From NCBI RefSeq assembly GCF_030527935.1, contig NZ_JAUMZV010000025.1:1-31657 (forward strand): a stretch of 31,657 bases of DNA. The letters run 5' to 3'. Of this stretch, positions 15,057-22,781 are shown one piece after another. The notes beneath the pieces were generated by a model. The model did no database searches, had not been told where the DNA came from, and saw nothing but the letters and a program-made list of their open reading frames with translations. Made by a program: the position numbers and the translations under genes. Numbering within the stretch: the first letter of the stretch is position 1; every line of letters begins with the position of its first letter. This stretch comes from Kingella sp. (in: b-proteobacteria) (GTDB taxonomy: Bacteria > Pseudomonadota > Gammaproteobacteria > Burkholderiales > Neisseriaceae).

Positions 15057-16098
15057 CTTTCGTTCCTTTCAGGTTTGCTTTGTATTGTTCGCGCGCTTGG
15101 GCGGCAGATGTGCTGCCCGCGCCCTTGTCTGCCATATCTTGCCGTTGCCCTGCTAGGGCTTGGGTTTTCGCCTGCTCATCGCGCGTGGCTAATGCCATAT
15201 CAAACGCCGCGGCAACATAATCATCGGTTTTACCGTCCAACACGAGCGCATCGCCGCGAATGGCTTTAATCACAGCAACCTTGATTTCACGCGCAGCGGT
15301 GTCGGCGTTAAACGCCACGCCATGCGTTTTGGCAACGGCTTCCAATTTCACGCGCTCAAACGCTGCCTTCATCGCGTCTTGCTGAATTTGCGGCTGCTTG
15401 TCTTGCAACGCCTTTAAATCAGCTTCTGCGCCATCGGCGCGGGCTTCGGCTTGGGCTTGCTTGGTTTTTGCTGTTGCTTCGTCCTGCTTTAATTGATTAA
15501 ACGCCTGAATCACTTCGGGCGCGGCATCGTATTCAATACCATTGTCTAAACGGATTTTTGACATTGTTTCGTCCTTATCGTTAATCACGGCTTCGTTGCC
15601 GTCCATATTCAACCGCGCATTGCCTGCGCGTCCCTTGCTCACAATCGCCAAGTGGTTAGGGCGGATATTGCGCTGAATGGCATCGTACCGCTCGCCATTG
15701 GGGGTAATCCCTGCCGTCTCCTCCAAATCCAACTCATAGCCGACTGAAAGTTCTTTGTTGCCCGCGTTAATCGCTGCGGGGTTGTGTATCACAATCTCCG
15801 CCACAAGGTTATCGCCGTCTTGCCGTGCTTCGCCCAGCACCGCGCCGATGGTGTGGTTTTGGGCGTTGCTGCTGGTAACTTTACCAGGGTGTCCGTTGGT
15901 AATCGGAATACCTTTGTAGGCTTTCAGGCTGCCATCGGCGAATACTTCATCGGGTGGGCGATATTCGCGCCGCTCGCTGCCATCTGCATTGCGATAAACA
16001 AAAACGCCCGTTCGCGTAAGAACAGGCGTGTCGTGAATAAAACCATCTTCATTGCGCCGCGCTTTCACTTCGGCGCGGTCATAGCGGATGACGCTCAT
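15049..16098 (-). CDS. Prohead protease with scaffold-like C-terminus (DUF2213-like)
   Basis: The N-terminal part (residues about 1-165) matches the DUF2213 prohead protease type: YDRAEVKARRNEDGFIHDTPVLTRTGVFVY, YKGIPITNGHP, LSVGYELDLEETAG and PNHLAIVSKGRAG. The conserved His of NGHP and Ser of LSVGY are likely catalytic residues of this S14/S78-like fold (inference from family knowledge). The C-terminal half is a coiled-coil Ala/Gln/Lys-rich region (KQDEATAKTKQAQAEARADGAEADLKAL), as in scaffolding domains cleaved during capsid maturation. SD AAAGGA; overlaps its upstream neighbour by 20 bases. Confidence 0.85.
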   Translation of the reverse strand: MSVIRYDRAEVKARRNEDGFIHDTPVLTRTGVFVYRNADGSERREYRPPDEVFADGSLKAYKGIPITNGHPGKVTSSNAQNHTIGAVLGEARQDGDNLVAEIVIHNPAAINAGNKELSVGYELDLEETAGITPNGERYDAIQRNIRPNHLAIVSKGRAGNARLNMDGNEAVINDKDETMSKIRLDNGIEYDAAPEVIQAFNQLKQDEATAKTKQAQAEARADGAEADLKALQDKQPQIQQDAMKAAFERVKLEAVAKTHGVAFNADTAAREIKVAVIKAIRGDALVLDGKTDDYVAAAFDMALATRDEQAKTQALAGQRQDMADKGAGSTSAAQAREQYKANLKGTKDV

Positions 16099-16885
16099 AA
16101 ACCATTCCTTTCAAATCAGCAAAATCAGGGTAAATGCCCTCCGCGCTGCATCGGCATTGAATTGGCTCGCTGGGGTGTCCGTCTGATGGCGGGTTATCCC
16201 AAGCAAACACTTTACCTTCGCGCTCGCGGTGTTCATGGCGCACGCGCTCGTCTAGCGAAGTGCGCCAAATGTATTGCGTAACGCCTATGCTGCGTTGCCG
16301 CTCCATCGTAAGCTGCCCATTGAGTTTGCCGATTTGGTCGCGGGCAATTAAGCGGGCGCGGTTTTTGGGCAGCGAATAAGTCTCGCGGATAAAGTCCGCC
16401 AGCTTGGCATGGGGCAGCCCTGCGCGTACCGCTGCCACAATCTTGCCATGTAGCGTTTCCAAATACTGCGGCGCAATGGATTGAATCAAACGGATATTCT
16501 CCGCTTCAAGCTGCTTCATTACATCCAACAACCACGGCTCATGCGTGAACACATCCACCGCAAACACCGAGCGTACCACCGCATGAAATTGCTTTTGATT
16601 AAACCGCGCCGCTTCATGCAGCAGCGAGCGGACAAAGGAAATTTCAGGCTGCCTGAATTTATCTGCAATACCCACTATCCACCGCCGCAGTCGCTCATAC
16701 CAACCGCTGCTTTCGGGAATATCCAGCGCATCTTGGCGCAAATTCAGCAAAGGTAATTGTCGCTCAATTTCTGCTGTGATACTGTCGGTATAGGCTTCCA
16801 GCAGTCGCATGTATTCGCGCTCGGTAGCGTGCGGATACAACCAGCGTTTAGGTTTTCGCCGCGTAATCTTGGGCATCTGCGCCAT
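16079..16885 (-). CDS. Head morphogenesis protein (SPP1 gp7/Mu gpF-like)
   Basis: The 268-residue protein, started at ATG 16885 (GAGG 7 bases upstream), has a C-terminal domain with RARLIARDQIGKLNGQLTMERQRSIGVTQYIWRTSLDERVRHEHREREGKVFAWDNPP...PIQCRCSAEGI. This is the signature of the phage Mu F/SPP1 gp7 head morphogenesis family (HxxREGxxFxWxxPP and CRC motifs). Such minor capsid proteins bind the portal and enter the head early. It overlaps the portal gene end by 38 bases. Confidence 0.9.
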   Translation of the reverse strand: MAQMPKITRRKPKRWLYPHATEREYMRLLEAYTDSITAEIERQLPLLNLRQDALDIPESSGWYERLRRWIVGIADKFRQPEISFVRSLLHEAARFNQKQFHAVVRSVFAVDVFTHEPWLLDVMKQLEAENIRLIQSIAPQYLETLHGKIVAAVRAGLPHAKLADFIRETYSLPKNRARLIARDQIGKLNGQLTMERQRSIGVTQYIWRTSLDERVRHEHREREGKVFAWDNPPSDGHPSEPIQCRCSAEGIYPDFADLKGMVYERHPL

Positions 16886-18107
16886 CGTGTACCTCACGTT
16901 TCAAACCAAATTGCTCCCGCCCTGCGAAATAATCCGCCGCCTGCGCTTCGCTCAACGCGCCCATATTAACCACCTGCGCCACCGCATCTACTTCCACTTT
17001 CAGCGTATCTACTGCCAGTTTCGCCATATCCGCCTGCTCGCGTGCTGTTGGCACATACAAAGGTGACCATTTAATGCGCCAGCCATCAGGGATTTTGCCC
17101 TTGATGCCGTTTTGCAATACCAATAAAGCCAGCAATCGCTCCAACATATTACTCACGCGGGCGCGTTCAGCTTCCACCAATTCGTGAAAATTGCGCAAAT
17201 CGCCTTCGCCCGTGGCAGATAGCCCACTCGCCGATTGTCCAAACAACTGCGCCAGCGGAATGCCTGTCTCCGCCGAAATCACTTGCTCAAATTTGCTGAT
17301 GATGTCGGTTAATCCACCCACACTCATATCGTTTAGCGTGTACGCATCTTCGCTGTCCACCGCCACCGTGTTTAACACCCCGCGCGATGTATCTACTGCT
17401 TGAATGCGTTGTTGCACAATCTCTTCTTGCCCAGCATCTATCAACTCCGCCAACTGTTTCATGGCGTAAACAGGCTGTTGCTTGCGGTCTAAAATCTGCT
17501 TGGTGCGCTCGCGCGTGGTTTCCCAATCCAAAATTGCCTTATAAGCACGGTCAACCGCATTGCCGCCTTGCCAGTAAATGCGCGTTTCTTTCAGCATTTC
17601 AGGCAGCCTGAAACCGTGAATGGGAAACACACGGCTTTCATGCACCACAAACTGTGTCTGTTGCGATGAAATGCGGTAAAACTCGGGTTCGCCAAAATTC
17701 TTTTGCGTAGCATCGCCATACAGCGCACCTTCCACCGCAACTTGATTGATGCCAAACACGCGCAATTCCACCACTTCAACAGGCTGCGACACGTCCAACG
17801 GCTCATTCAGCCCCTTACCATCTGCCACCAGCGGAATTACACACGCGCCACCAAACAACCGCGCCAGCTTCAAGGCATATGCCGCCGTCTCAAACACATT
17901 CAAGCGGTCAAGTTCCGATGCCAACAAATTATCCGCATCGCCATCAATCTCAAAGCCACCTGATAACGCCTTATCAGCAGGCAAATCCACCACACGGCGA
18001 AAAATACCGCCTTGCGCATACAAAAAAGGCGCGGAAACCGAAGTAACCCGCGCCCGCGATTTGCCGCCCAACACCGCTTGCAAAAAACCATCTAGCCTAA
18101 ATTTCAT
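16848..18107 (-). CDS. Portal protein (DUF1073-like)
   Basis: The 419-residue protein matches the DUF1073 portal type: an N-terminal FRRVVDLPADKALSGGFEIDGD, QVAVEGALYGDATQKNFGEPEFYRI, VHESRVFPIHGFRLPEM and a C-terminal VISAETGIPLAQLFGQSASGLSATGEGDLRNFHELVEAERARV. These are strongly conserved in portals of this group. The dodecameric portal is the DNA entry ring of the capsid and the docking site for terminase. Starts with ATG overlapping the terminase stop. Some databases label this family anti-CBASS Acb1-like, but this context is clearly the portal. Confidence 0.88.
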   Translation of the reverse strand: MKFRLDGFLQAVLGGKSRARVTSVSAPFLYAQGGIFRRVVDLPADKALSGGFEIDGDADNLLASELDRLNVFETAAYALKLARLFGGACVIPLVADGKGLNEPLDVSQPVEVVELRVFGINQVAVEGALYGDATQKNFGEPEFYRISSQQTQFVVHESRVFPIHGFRLPEMLKETRIYWQGGNAVDRAYKAILDWETTRERTKQILDRKQQPVYAMKQLAELIDAGQEEIVQQRIQAVDTSRGVLNTVAVDSEDAYTLNDMSVGGLTDIISKFEQVISAETGIPLAQLFGQSASGLSATGEGDLRNFHELVEAERARVSNMLERLLALLVLQNGIKGKIPDGWRIKWSPLYVPTAREQADMAKLAVDTLKVEVDAVAQVVNMGALSEAQAADYFAGREQFGLKREVHDGADAQDYAAKT

Positions 18108-19327
18108 AATAACGCCTTAAATCGTTTGATTGCATCCGCGCTGCCAATCAGCGGCTCTATGGCATAGCGGATGGCATCGATGTAATTGTTATGCGCATCC
18201 AACGGCACAGGCAAAATATCCCCACTCAAACGGTCGGTCTTATAGCTATACAGCCGAAACTCCCGCGCCGTTTCCGTACAGCGTGGATGGATAACCACTT
18301 TCTCAAACGACTTGATAAATTCAATACCATCTTCCACGCTGCCCTTGCCCTTAACGGCACCCACGATGCGCGGCAAACCATGCCGCCGCAAATAACTGAT
18401 GCTTTCAGGTCGCGCACTATCCGCCCGCACCACATAACGCTCAATTTCAGGCATCGCCGCTTTCAACACCGCCGCCGTGTCGTCCAATTCAATGCCCACC
18501 CCACCCGCTTCGCGTTCAATATACAGCTTATTGTCATGTATCCAGCATTGCACCGCCGCCGTAGGGTCTTGCGAAAAGCCAAAGTCCAAACCGAAATATG
18601 CGCCGTCCCAGTTCTCGCTTGGGGTAAACTCCGCCACTTCATACTTGCCTTTGAACACCTGCGCGTCCGAAAGCTCGTAATACACACCGTCCCAAATCCA
18701 CGCATAGCGGGCAGGGTCTAGCGTTTTTTGCTGATGCAGCCGTTGCTCGTTTAACACATCGGGGAAAAACGGATTATCGCCGTAATTCATCTCCACAATG
18801 CACGAACGCGGCGGCGGATTTTTGCGAAAACGCTTATCTGTTGCGCTGCCATCGGTTTTTGGATTCCAAATTACCCAAATTTCCGACTTGGGCGCACGAA
18901 TGGTTGGCTCTAACACTTCCCATGCCGCTTCGGAAATATCTTCCGCTTCTTCCACGATGCACACATCAATTTTCGCCAACGATTTCACCGACTGAATATT
19001 GTTGTGCAGCCCCTTAAACAGAAACTCCGTACCATTCTTGCCGCGTATATAGTCCACGCCCACATCATAGGCAGCTTCCAACCACGGCTCGGATGCAATC
19101 GCCGCTTTCAATTCCGCGTAAAACGATTCTTTGATGGAGTTCTGAAACTCGCGCACACACAAAAAGCGTAATGGCTCAACAAAACCCCATGTCGCCGCCA
19201 TCTTGGCAAAATTAAACGACTTGCCCGAACCGCGCCCACCAAACGCCCCACGATAACGCAGTGCACCACGTGGCAGTCTGAAAATATCCCTGATTTTAGG
19301 CGGTAATTTAACCTGTACTTTCATCAT
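18104..19327 (-). CDS. terL: Terminase large subunit
   Basis: The ATPase-nuclease motor packages phage DNA. Walker A is GGRGSGKS (about residue 30 from the ATG at 19327), Walker B is DVCIVEEAEDI, and the nuclease domain shows AYFGLDFGFSQDPTAAV and DSARPESI. It belongs to the PBSX/phage terminase 3 type. Length 407 residues from 19327; the frame extends by a TTG start to 19348 but neither start has a clear SD, and translation is probably coupled to the small subunit, whose end it overlaps. Confidence 0.92.
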   Translation of the reverse strand: MMKVQVKLPPKIRDIFRLPRGALRYRGAFGGRGSGKSFNFAKMAATWGFVEPLRFLCVREFQNSIKESFYAELKAAIASEPWLEAAYDVGVDYIRGKNGTEFLFKGLHNNIQSVKSLAKIDVCIVEEAEDISEAAWEVLEPTIRAPKSEIWVIWNPKTDGSATDKRFRKNPPPRSCIVEMNYGDNPFFPDVLNEQRLHQQKTLDPARYAWIWDGVYYELSDAQVFKGKYEVAEFTPSENWDGAYFGLDFGFSQDPTAAVQCWIHDNKLYIEREAGGVGIELDDTAAVLKAAMPEIERYVVRADSARPESISYLRRHGLPRIVGAVKGKGSVEDGIEFIKSFEKVVIHPRCTETAREFRLYSYKTDRLSGDILPVPLDAHNNYIDAIRYAIEPLIGSADAIKRFKALL

Positions 19328-19856
19328 CGCCCGCTGCAACCAATTCAATTACCGTAGGCATTAAAGAACCGTCCGAACTGGTAATATCCAACTTCATGCC
19401 GTTAATCAGCTTCTGTCGCGTCAAAGTCAGCGATTCAATCCGTCCAAGCAACCGCTGGATAATCGGCTCATAATCCTTACGCACAAACGTTTTCTGCTGC
19501 ACAGGCGGCACATCAGGGTCATCCGTAATCGGTACACCACCCACTAGCGCAGGCGTTTCTACAATCCGCTCCAACTCCAAGCCCTCCTGCTCCGCTTCCA
19601 ACTTCAAAGCCCGATTTAAACGGATTTTGCACAACCGCAACTCCGCATCAATACTTTCAAGCTCCAATTCATCCGCAAGCAGCTTTTCCGTGTCCGTGTA
19701 GTAATGGGAATAAAGCGCGCCCGCAGACACCTTGTTTGTGTTGCCTTTGGGCGCGCCCGTTGATTTACCGCCGTGCATTCGGCAACGACCATTTGCCATT
19801 GCGACGTTTTGACACGGCTTACCTGCACGCGTTTTCGCACCGCAAATGTCAGCCAT
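19308..19856 (-). CDS. Terminase small subunit, HGG-type
   Basis: The 182-residue protein begins ADICGAKTRAGKPCQNVAMANGRCRMHGGKSTGAPKGNTN, the Cys/His motif with 'C...C..H.GG.S.G' found in HGGxW-type terminase small subunits. It then has a helical middle (YTDTEKLLADELELESIDAELRLCKIRLNRALKLE) and a long C-terminal part. The protein should recognise the packaging site and regulate the large subunit. Overlaps the large subunit start; SD AAGGAG precedes the ATG. Confidence 0.8.
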   Translation of the reverse strand: MADICGAKTRAGKPCQNVAMANGRCRMHGGKSTGAPKGNTNKVSAGALYSHYYTDTEKLLADELELESIDAELRLCKIRLNRALKLEAEQEGLELERIVETPALVGGVPITDDPDVPPVQQKTFVRKDYEPIIQRLLGRIESLTLTRQKLINGMKLDITSSDGSLMPTVIELVAAGDDESTG

Positions 19857-19888
19857 TTAATCTCCTTGCATGGGGTTGATTTTACAAA

Positions 19889-19993
19889 TCAAGAACCAGC
19901 ACTACGATGATGTGATGCTGAACTAGAATGTCCGCGACCGCCACCACGTTTCAAAGCAATATGCGGTTTACCATAGGGAACTTTACGCATCAT
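19889..19993 (-). CDS. 34-residue basic peptide gene, unknown
   Basis: A short ORF with a strong SD (AAAGGAG, 3 bases before the ATG 19993; a second ATG follows at 19990). The product, MMRKVPYGKPHIALKRGG then GRGHSSSASHHRSAGS, is Gly/Ser/His/Arg-rich. It lies between a stack of terminators (20005-20085) and the terminase genes, so it is the first gene of the packaging block. The sequence looks disordered and nucleic-acid-binding in composition. No family recognised. Confidence 0.5.
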   Translation of the reverse strand: MMRKVPYGKPHIALKRGGGRGHSSSASHHRSAGS

Positions 19994-20004
19994 GCGCTCC
20001 TTTC

Positions 20005-20027
20005 AAAAAACGCCTGATATATCAGGC
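20005..20027 (-). terminator. Terminator 1 of a stack of three
   Basis: Perfect 16-base palindrome GCCTGATATATCAGGC (20012-20027) followed on the minus strand by G and six T, directly upstream of the SD of the 34-residue gene. Confidence 0.75.
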
Positions 20028-20031
20028 AAAC

Positions 20032-20061
20032 AAAAAAGGCAGCCTGAAAATCAGACTGCCT
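20032..20061 (-). terminator. Terminator 2 of the stack, with uptake sequence
   Basis: Stem AGGCAGCCTGA/TCAGACTGCCT (20037-20047/20051-20061, one mismatch), followed on the minus strand by six T. Contains a full uptake 12-mer at 20037-20048. Confidence 0.75.
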
Positions 20062-20065
20062 GAAA

Positions 20066-20085
20066 CAAAAACCGCCCAAGGGCGG
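20066..20085 (-). terminator. Terminator 3 of the stack
   Basis: CCGCC, CAAG, GGCGG (20072-20085) and five T on the minus strand, just after the stop of the 141-residue gene. Confidence 0.55.
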
Positions 20086-20091
20086 CTACAA

Positions 20092-20517
20092 TTACTCTTC
20101 ATCATCAACAAATGAAGCCCAAACCTTGTCAATTTTCGGCTCATCAACATAAGGCACTTCATCATTGGGCAGTTCAATACCCATCATTTCAGCAACTTTT
20201 ACACCATTCAAGTATTTATCGCCAAATCTACGCATTCCCGATTTTTCCAAGAATGCCATCAACTGTCCATGCGACTGAAAACATAAGCAGCACCAGTATC
20301 TTGTATCAGTCGCATCAACTTTGCGCTTATTCTCCGCTTTCAATCTATCACGAAAACCTTTTTTAACCGCATCCAAATCAGCCTTGCTATCCACTTCCGC
20401 ATCGCCAGTCAATTCAGGCATCTGCACCAGCGGCTTCTGCTTGCGCTTCCATTGGTTCACTTTGGCTTTTGCTGCCGCCTTTTTATCTTCAATCTGTTGC
20501 TTGTCAATGTTTGCCAT
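20092..20517 (-). CDS. Unknown 141-residue protein paired with the PAPS-reductase-like gene
   Basis: ATG 20517 is chosen for GGGAG 7 bases upstream. The protein has a basic helical N-terminus (IDKQQIEDKKAAAKAKVNQWKRKQKPL), a middle with DATDTRYWCCLCFQSHGQLMAFLEKSGM, and an acidic C-terminus ending ASFVDDEE. The three Cys in WCCLCFQS could hold a metal or redox centre. It overlaps the PAPS-reductase-like gene by 14 bases, so the two are co-translated and probably act together. No family recognised. Confidence 0.6.
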   Translation of the reverse strand: MANIDKQQIEDKKAAAKAKVNQWKRKQKPLVQMPELTGDAEVDSKADLDAVKKGFRDRLKAENKRKVDATDTRYWCCLCFQSHGQLMAFLEKSGMRRFGDKYLNGVKVAEMMGIELPNDEVPYVDEPKIDKVWASFVDDEE

Positions 20518-21205
20518 TTGCACACTCCCATCTAAAAATCTCTAAATCCGCCATTGGAATCAACTCCAAGATTTTCTCATAATCACGCGGATAATGCTTC
20601 TTAATCGGCAGCAAAAAGCGCAAATCCAAACCATCAAACGACCGCCCAAACACCTTATAATCGCTCCCCAACCGCACATTATGCTTCTTAAAGCATTCCA
20701 CCAAATCCGCCTTTTTCCAATCCCAAATTGGATGGTATTTCAGCAAATTGTAGGAAATGCTGCCATGCGACTGAATCGCAATGCGCCGCATCGGACTATC
20801 CGCTGCCCGCACGCCATCCGCAACCAAAGTATCTTTCGGCAAGTCAAATTTCTGCACCATCGCCGCCTGAATATCGGTATAGTCAAATTCAGGCAGCCCC
20901 GCATCTTCAATTACTGCGCAATTTTGCGGCGGCTGCCAAACCATGCCATTCAACCAGCGATACAAAGACGGATGCGGCAACTGGGTAATCTTAAAACCAA
21001 ACTGCCGCTCATACATATCCAACTGCTCATTCACAAATTCCAAATCAGGAATCAGATACAGATAATAAGGGACAACTTCATCAAAATGCTCACGAATAGC
21101 GATAAAAGTCGCCACAGCATCCTTGCCACCGCTAAACGCCAGCAAAGTTTTGCGCTGCATCTTAGCAACCTGCTTAATGGTTTCAACGCCTGATAATGCT
21201 GCCAT
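20504..21205 (-). CDS. Phage PAPS-reductase-family (N-type ATP pyrophosphatase) protein
   Basis: The 233-residue protein has the adenylate-binding P-loop TLLAFSGGKDAVATF (SGGKD, about residue 21-25) of the N-type ATP-PPase superfamily, followed by VVPYYLYLIPDLEFVNEQLDMYERQFGFKI. In phages these enzymes are annotated as phosphoadenosine phosphosulfate reductase-like; relatives act in sulfate reduction, tRNA or DNA base modification, or IbrA-type systems. The C-terminal Cys motif (KECGLHxG) of true reductases is not visible; the end is ILELIPMADLEIFRWECANGKH. SD GGAG. It forms a coupled pair with the next gene. Confidence 0.8.
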   Translation of the reverse strand: MAALSGVETIKQVAKMQRKTLLAFSGGKDAVATFIAIREHFDEVVPYYLYLIPDLEFVNEQLDMYERQFGFKITQLPHPSLYRWLNGMVWQPPQNCAVIEDAGLPEFDYTDIQAAMVQKFDLPKDTLVADGVRAADSPMRRIAIQSHGSISYNLLKYHPIWDWKKADLVECFKKHNVRLGSDYKVFGRSFDGLDLRFLLPIKKHYPRDYEKILELIPMADLEIFRWECANGKH

Positions 21206-21220
21206 AAATTCTCCAAATAT

Positions 21221-21265
21221 GCTAATATTTAGCTTTATTTTATAGCGATATTATCTACCATGCAA
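21221..21265. promoter_or_regulatory. Divergent promoter region with palindrome
   Basis: The 54 bases between the PAPS-reductase-like gene and the HTH gene contain the palindrome GCTAATATTTAGC (21221-21233). On the minus strand TTGCAT (21265-21260), a 17-base spacer and TAAAAT (21242-21237) form a promoter for the PAPS-reductase-like gene; its -35 covers the start codon of the HTH gene. The palindrome is a likely operator for the HTH protein. Confidence 0.45.
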
Positions 21266-21478
21266 GACTTTACAGCAGAATTAAACGCCTTATTGGCACA
21301 AGCAAATCTCACACGCGCCGAACTGGCTCGTATCTTTCAGATTGCCCCACGCAACATCAGTCGCTGGAATACGCACGGCATACCGAAATACGCCATTGCC
21401 TACCTACAACTCAAAGCCGAAAACAATCATCTGCACGAACAAATCCAAGCGTACAAAGTTATCATCAAAGCAGAATGA
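21260..21478 (+). CDS. Small HTH regulator, divergent
   Basis: The 72-residue protein has a helix-turn-helix, NLTRAELARIFQIAPRNISRWNTHGIPKYAIAYLQL (residues about 16-52), followed by a short coiled-coil tail ENNHLHEQIQAYKVI. It resembles Cro-like or YdaS-like phage regulators. No SD precedes the ATG, so the mRNA may be leaderless or poorly translated. It is divergent from the PAPS-reductase-like gene and ends at a terminator. It may regulate the shared intergenic region. Confidence 0.7.
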   Translation: MQDFTAELNALLAQANLTRAELARIFQIAPRNISRWNTHGIPKYAIAYLQLKAENNHLHEQIQAYKVIIKAE

Positions 21479-21504
21479 AAAAACCGCCTTAATTTAGGCG
21501 GTTT
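21478..21504. terminator. Bidirectional terminator, candidate tR'
   Basis: AAACCGCCT, TAATTT, AGGCGGTTT (21481-21504) with six to seven A on its left side, i.e. a T run on the minus strand. It can end the plus-strand HTH transcript and also leftward transcripts entering from the late promoter. Confidence 0.75.
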
Positions 21505-21542
21505 ATTGGCAAATTAAGCCGAAGAAAGCCACCTAAACGTAA

Positions 21543-21561
21543 CTTTCTCCGAAATATAGCA
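21543..21561 (-). promoter_or_regulatory. Candidate late promoter with extended -10
   Basis: On the minus strand the sequence TGCTATATT (21561-21553) is an extended -10 element; no good -35 is present. Transcription would begin near 21546, run through a stem CGGAGAAAG/CTTTCTTCG (21551-21543 with 21528-21520) and meet the terminator at 21504-21478 after about 45-70 nt. Position right after the antiterminator candidate fits a pR'-like promoter. Confidence 0.4.
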
Positions 21562-21584
21562 AAATTGTACTAAAAAACTCACAC

Positions 21585-22079
21585 CTAATCAATAATCTTT
21601 CGTTCTTTAAAACACGTTTGCAGCTTAAACCGCGCGGTTTGTTCCCATACAGCTAAATGCTTTTTGATGCGCTCACGTTTACGCTGAAACGTCATATCGT
21701 GCAAATCGTACTTATCCATAATCGCCATCCGCCTAGGCACATCGCTGTAAATATGGCGCAGCATATCCGCAGCCAAATACACATCGGCGCAAATCTTTTC
21801 TGCCGCCAGCACACCCGCGATAATCATCAAGCCGTCCAGCTTACCATACTGGCACTCCACCACCGCCACCAACAAAGGGCTGTTCAGGCAGCCTGAAATC
21901 TGCGAACGTATCATGGCGGCGTTGGCGTGCCATTCCGCTTGCGTCAGCCTACCAGTTCCGCCTGTTACCCCCTTCGCCTTTATCCATTCGCAAATTTGCG
22001 CCGTGTTGCCCATCGGTTCAATCCGCAATGCGCCGAAACGGTAAATGTCATACAAACACTCATCCAAATTACGATACAT
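21585..22079 (-). CDS. Candidate late antiterminator (Q position)
   Basis: ATG 22079 is chosen for GGAG 4 bases upstream; earlier in-frame codons lie within the next gene. The 164-residue protein contains GVTGGTGRLTQAEWHANAAMIRSQISGCLNS, a middle YGKLDGLMIIAGVLAAEKICADVYLAADML, and a basic helical C-terminus MTFQRKRERIKKHLAVWEQTARFKLQTCFKERK. It is the last gene of the NinB-HNH early block and is followed by a promoter-terminator pair, the lambda Q location. Sequence family not recognised; the role is inferred from position. Confidence 0.45.
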   Translation of the reverse strand: MYRNLDECLYDIYRFGALRIEPMGNTAQICEWIKAKGVTGGTGRLTQAEWHANAAMIRSQISGCLNSPLLVAVVECQYGKLDGLMIIAGVLAAEKICADVYLAADMLRHIYSDVPRRMAIMDKYDLHDMTFQRKRERIKKHLAVWEQTARFKLQTCFKERKIID

Positions 22080-22383
22080 TTTTTCTCCATCTTGCCAAAT
22101 ACCCATCCGCCACCGCTTCAAACCAAGCCGCCGCATCATCGGTAACAATCCCATTTGCCGCCAGCACATACGCTTCGCCGCGCCGATGCTGCATCGCGTG
22201 TTCCTTGTGCGTCAGCGGCACGCCCGAAAACGGCGGCTTGATGCCCATACCGCTGCCCCTTGATACGCGGCGCACATGGGCAAACTCGCACCGCCCTTCG
22301 CCGTCTATCCATTCCGAAAAGCAGCCTGAAATACAACTTGGCTGCCGCCTAACCCATGCTTGAAAATCTTTATCAGTATTCAA
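22069..22383 (-). CDS. HNH-like phage protein (DUF968/Ref-YbcO-like)
   Basis: The 104-residue protein contains CISGCFSEWIDGEGRCEFAHVRRVSRGSGMGIKPPFSGVPLTHKEHAMQHRRGE. The Cys pairs with AHVRR and HKEHAMQHR are the pattern of DUF968/YbcO-like HNH nucleases, which include recombination-associated enzymes. It starts at TTG 22383 with AAGGAG 6 bases upstream, a well-supported non-ATG start, overlapping the ninB stop. Placement behind ninB is the common phage order. Probable role in recombination or DNA processing. Confidence 0.75.
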   Translation of the reverse strand: MNTDKDFQAWVRRQPSCISGCFSEWIDGEGRCEFAHVRRVSRGSGMGIKPPFSGVPLTHKEHAMQHRRGEAYVLAANGIVTDDAAAWFEAVADGYLARWRKNVS

Positions 22384-22774
22384 AAATCACTCCTTGCTCC
22401 GCTGCCCACGCTTCAATGCGCGTTTGGTAATCCGCCATCTGCTGCGTGTTCAGCTTGGTTGTCGATAATCCGATTTTTTGGATTTCGCCATTAGGCAACA
22501 CCCGCTCATCGCAGCCGATAAATTGCTGCTTAAAATATTCGTGCCACATCGCCGCTTCGTATCGCCGCCCATCCAGCCAAACCTGCTCGGCAATTTGGTT
22601 ATACAAGCTCCATAAGCGGCGGTTTTGCTCATAGCTGCGTTTGGCTTTATACGGGCGGATAACCACTTCCAAATCGCCATGCGCAGCCAGCAGCCCGGGG
22701 ACAATGTTTTTATACAAGTTTTCAAACAAAGGGCGTTGGTTGGACACTTGTAGGCGGAATTTGCGTTCATTCAT
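22373..22774 (-). CDS. ninB: NinB recombination protein
   Basis: The 133-residue protein contains LEVVIRPYKAKRSYEQNRRLWSLYNQIAEQV, DGRRYEAAMWHEYFKQQFI and GLSTTKLNTQQMADYQTRIEAWAAEQGV, the conserved pattern of phage lambda NinB (Orf), a recombination mediator that helps load recombinase on SSB-coated DNA. Length is close to that of lambda NinB. The downstream HNH protein start overlaps its end. A divergent TA module begins right behind its start. Confidence 0.88.
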   Translation of the reverse strand: MNERKFRLQVSNQRPLFENLYKNIVPGLLAAHGDLEVVIRPYKAKRSYEQNRRLWSLYNQIAEQVWLDGRRYEAAMWHEYFKQQFIGCDERVLPNGEIQKIGLSTTKLNTQQMADYQTRIEAWAAEQGVIFEY

Positions 22775-22781
22775 GTTTATT

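Noticed and set aside
16848..18107. Anti-CBASS Acb1 protein
   Set aside because: The family label overlaps with DUF1073 portals, but gene order and length show the portal.
20504..21205. DndC of a DNA phosphorothioation system
   Set aside because: No other dnd genes are near and the protein is only 233 residues; PAPS-reductase-like is as far as the sequence supports.
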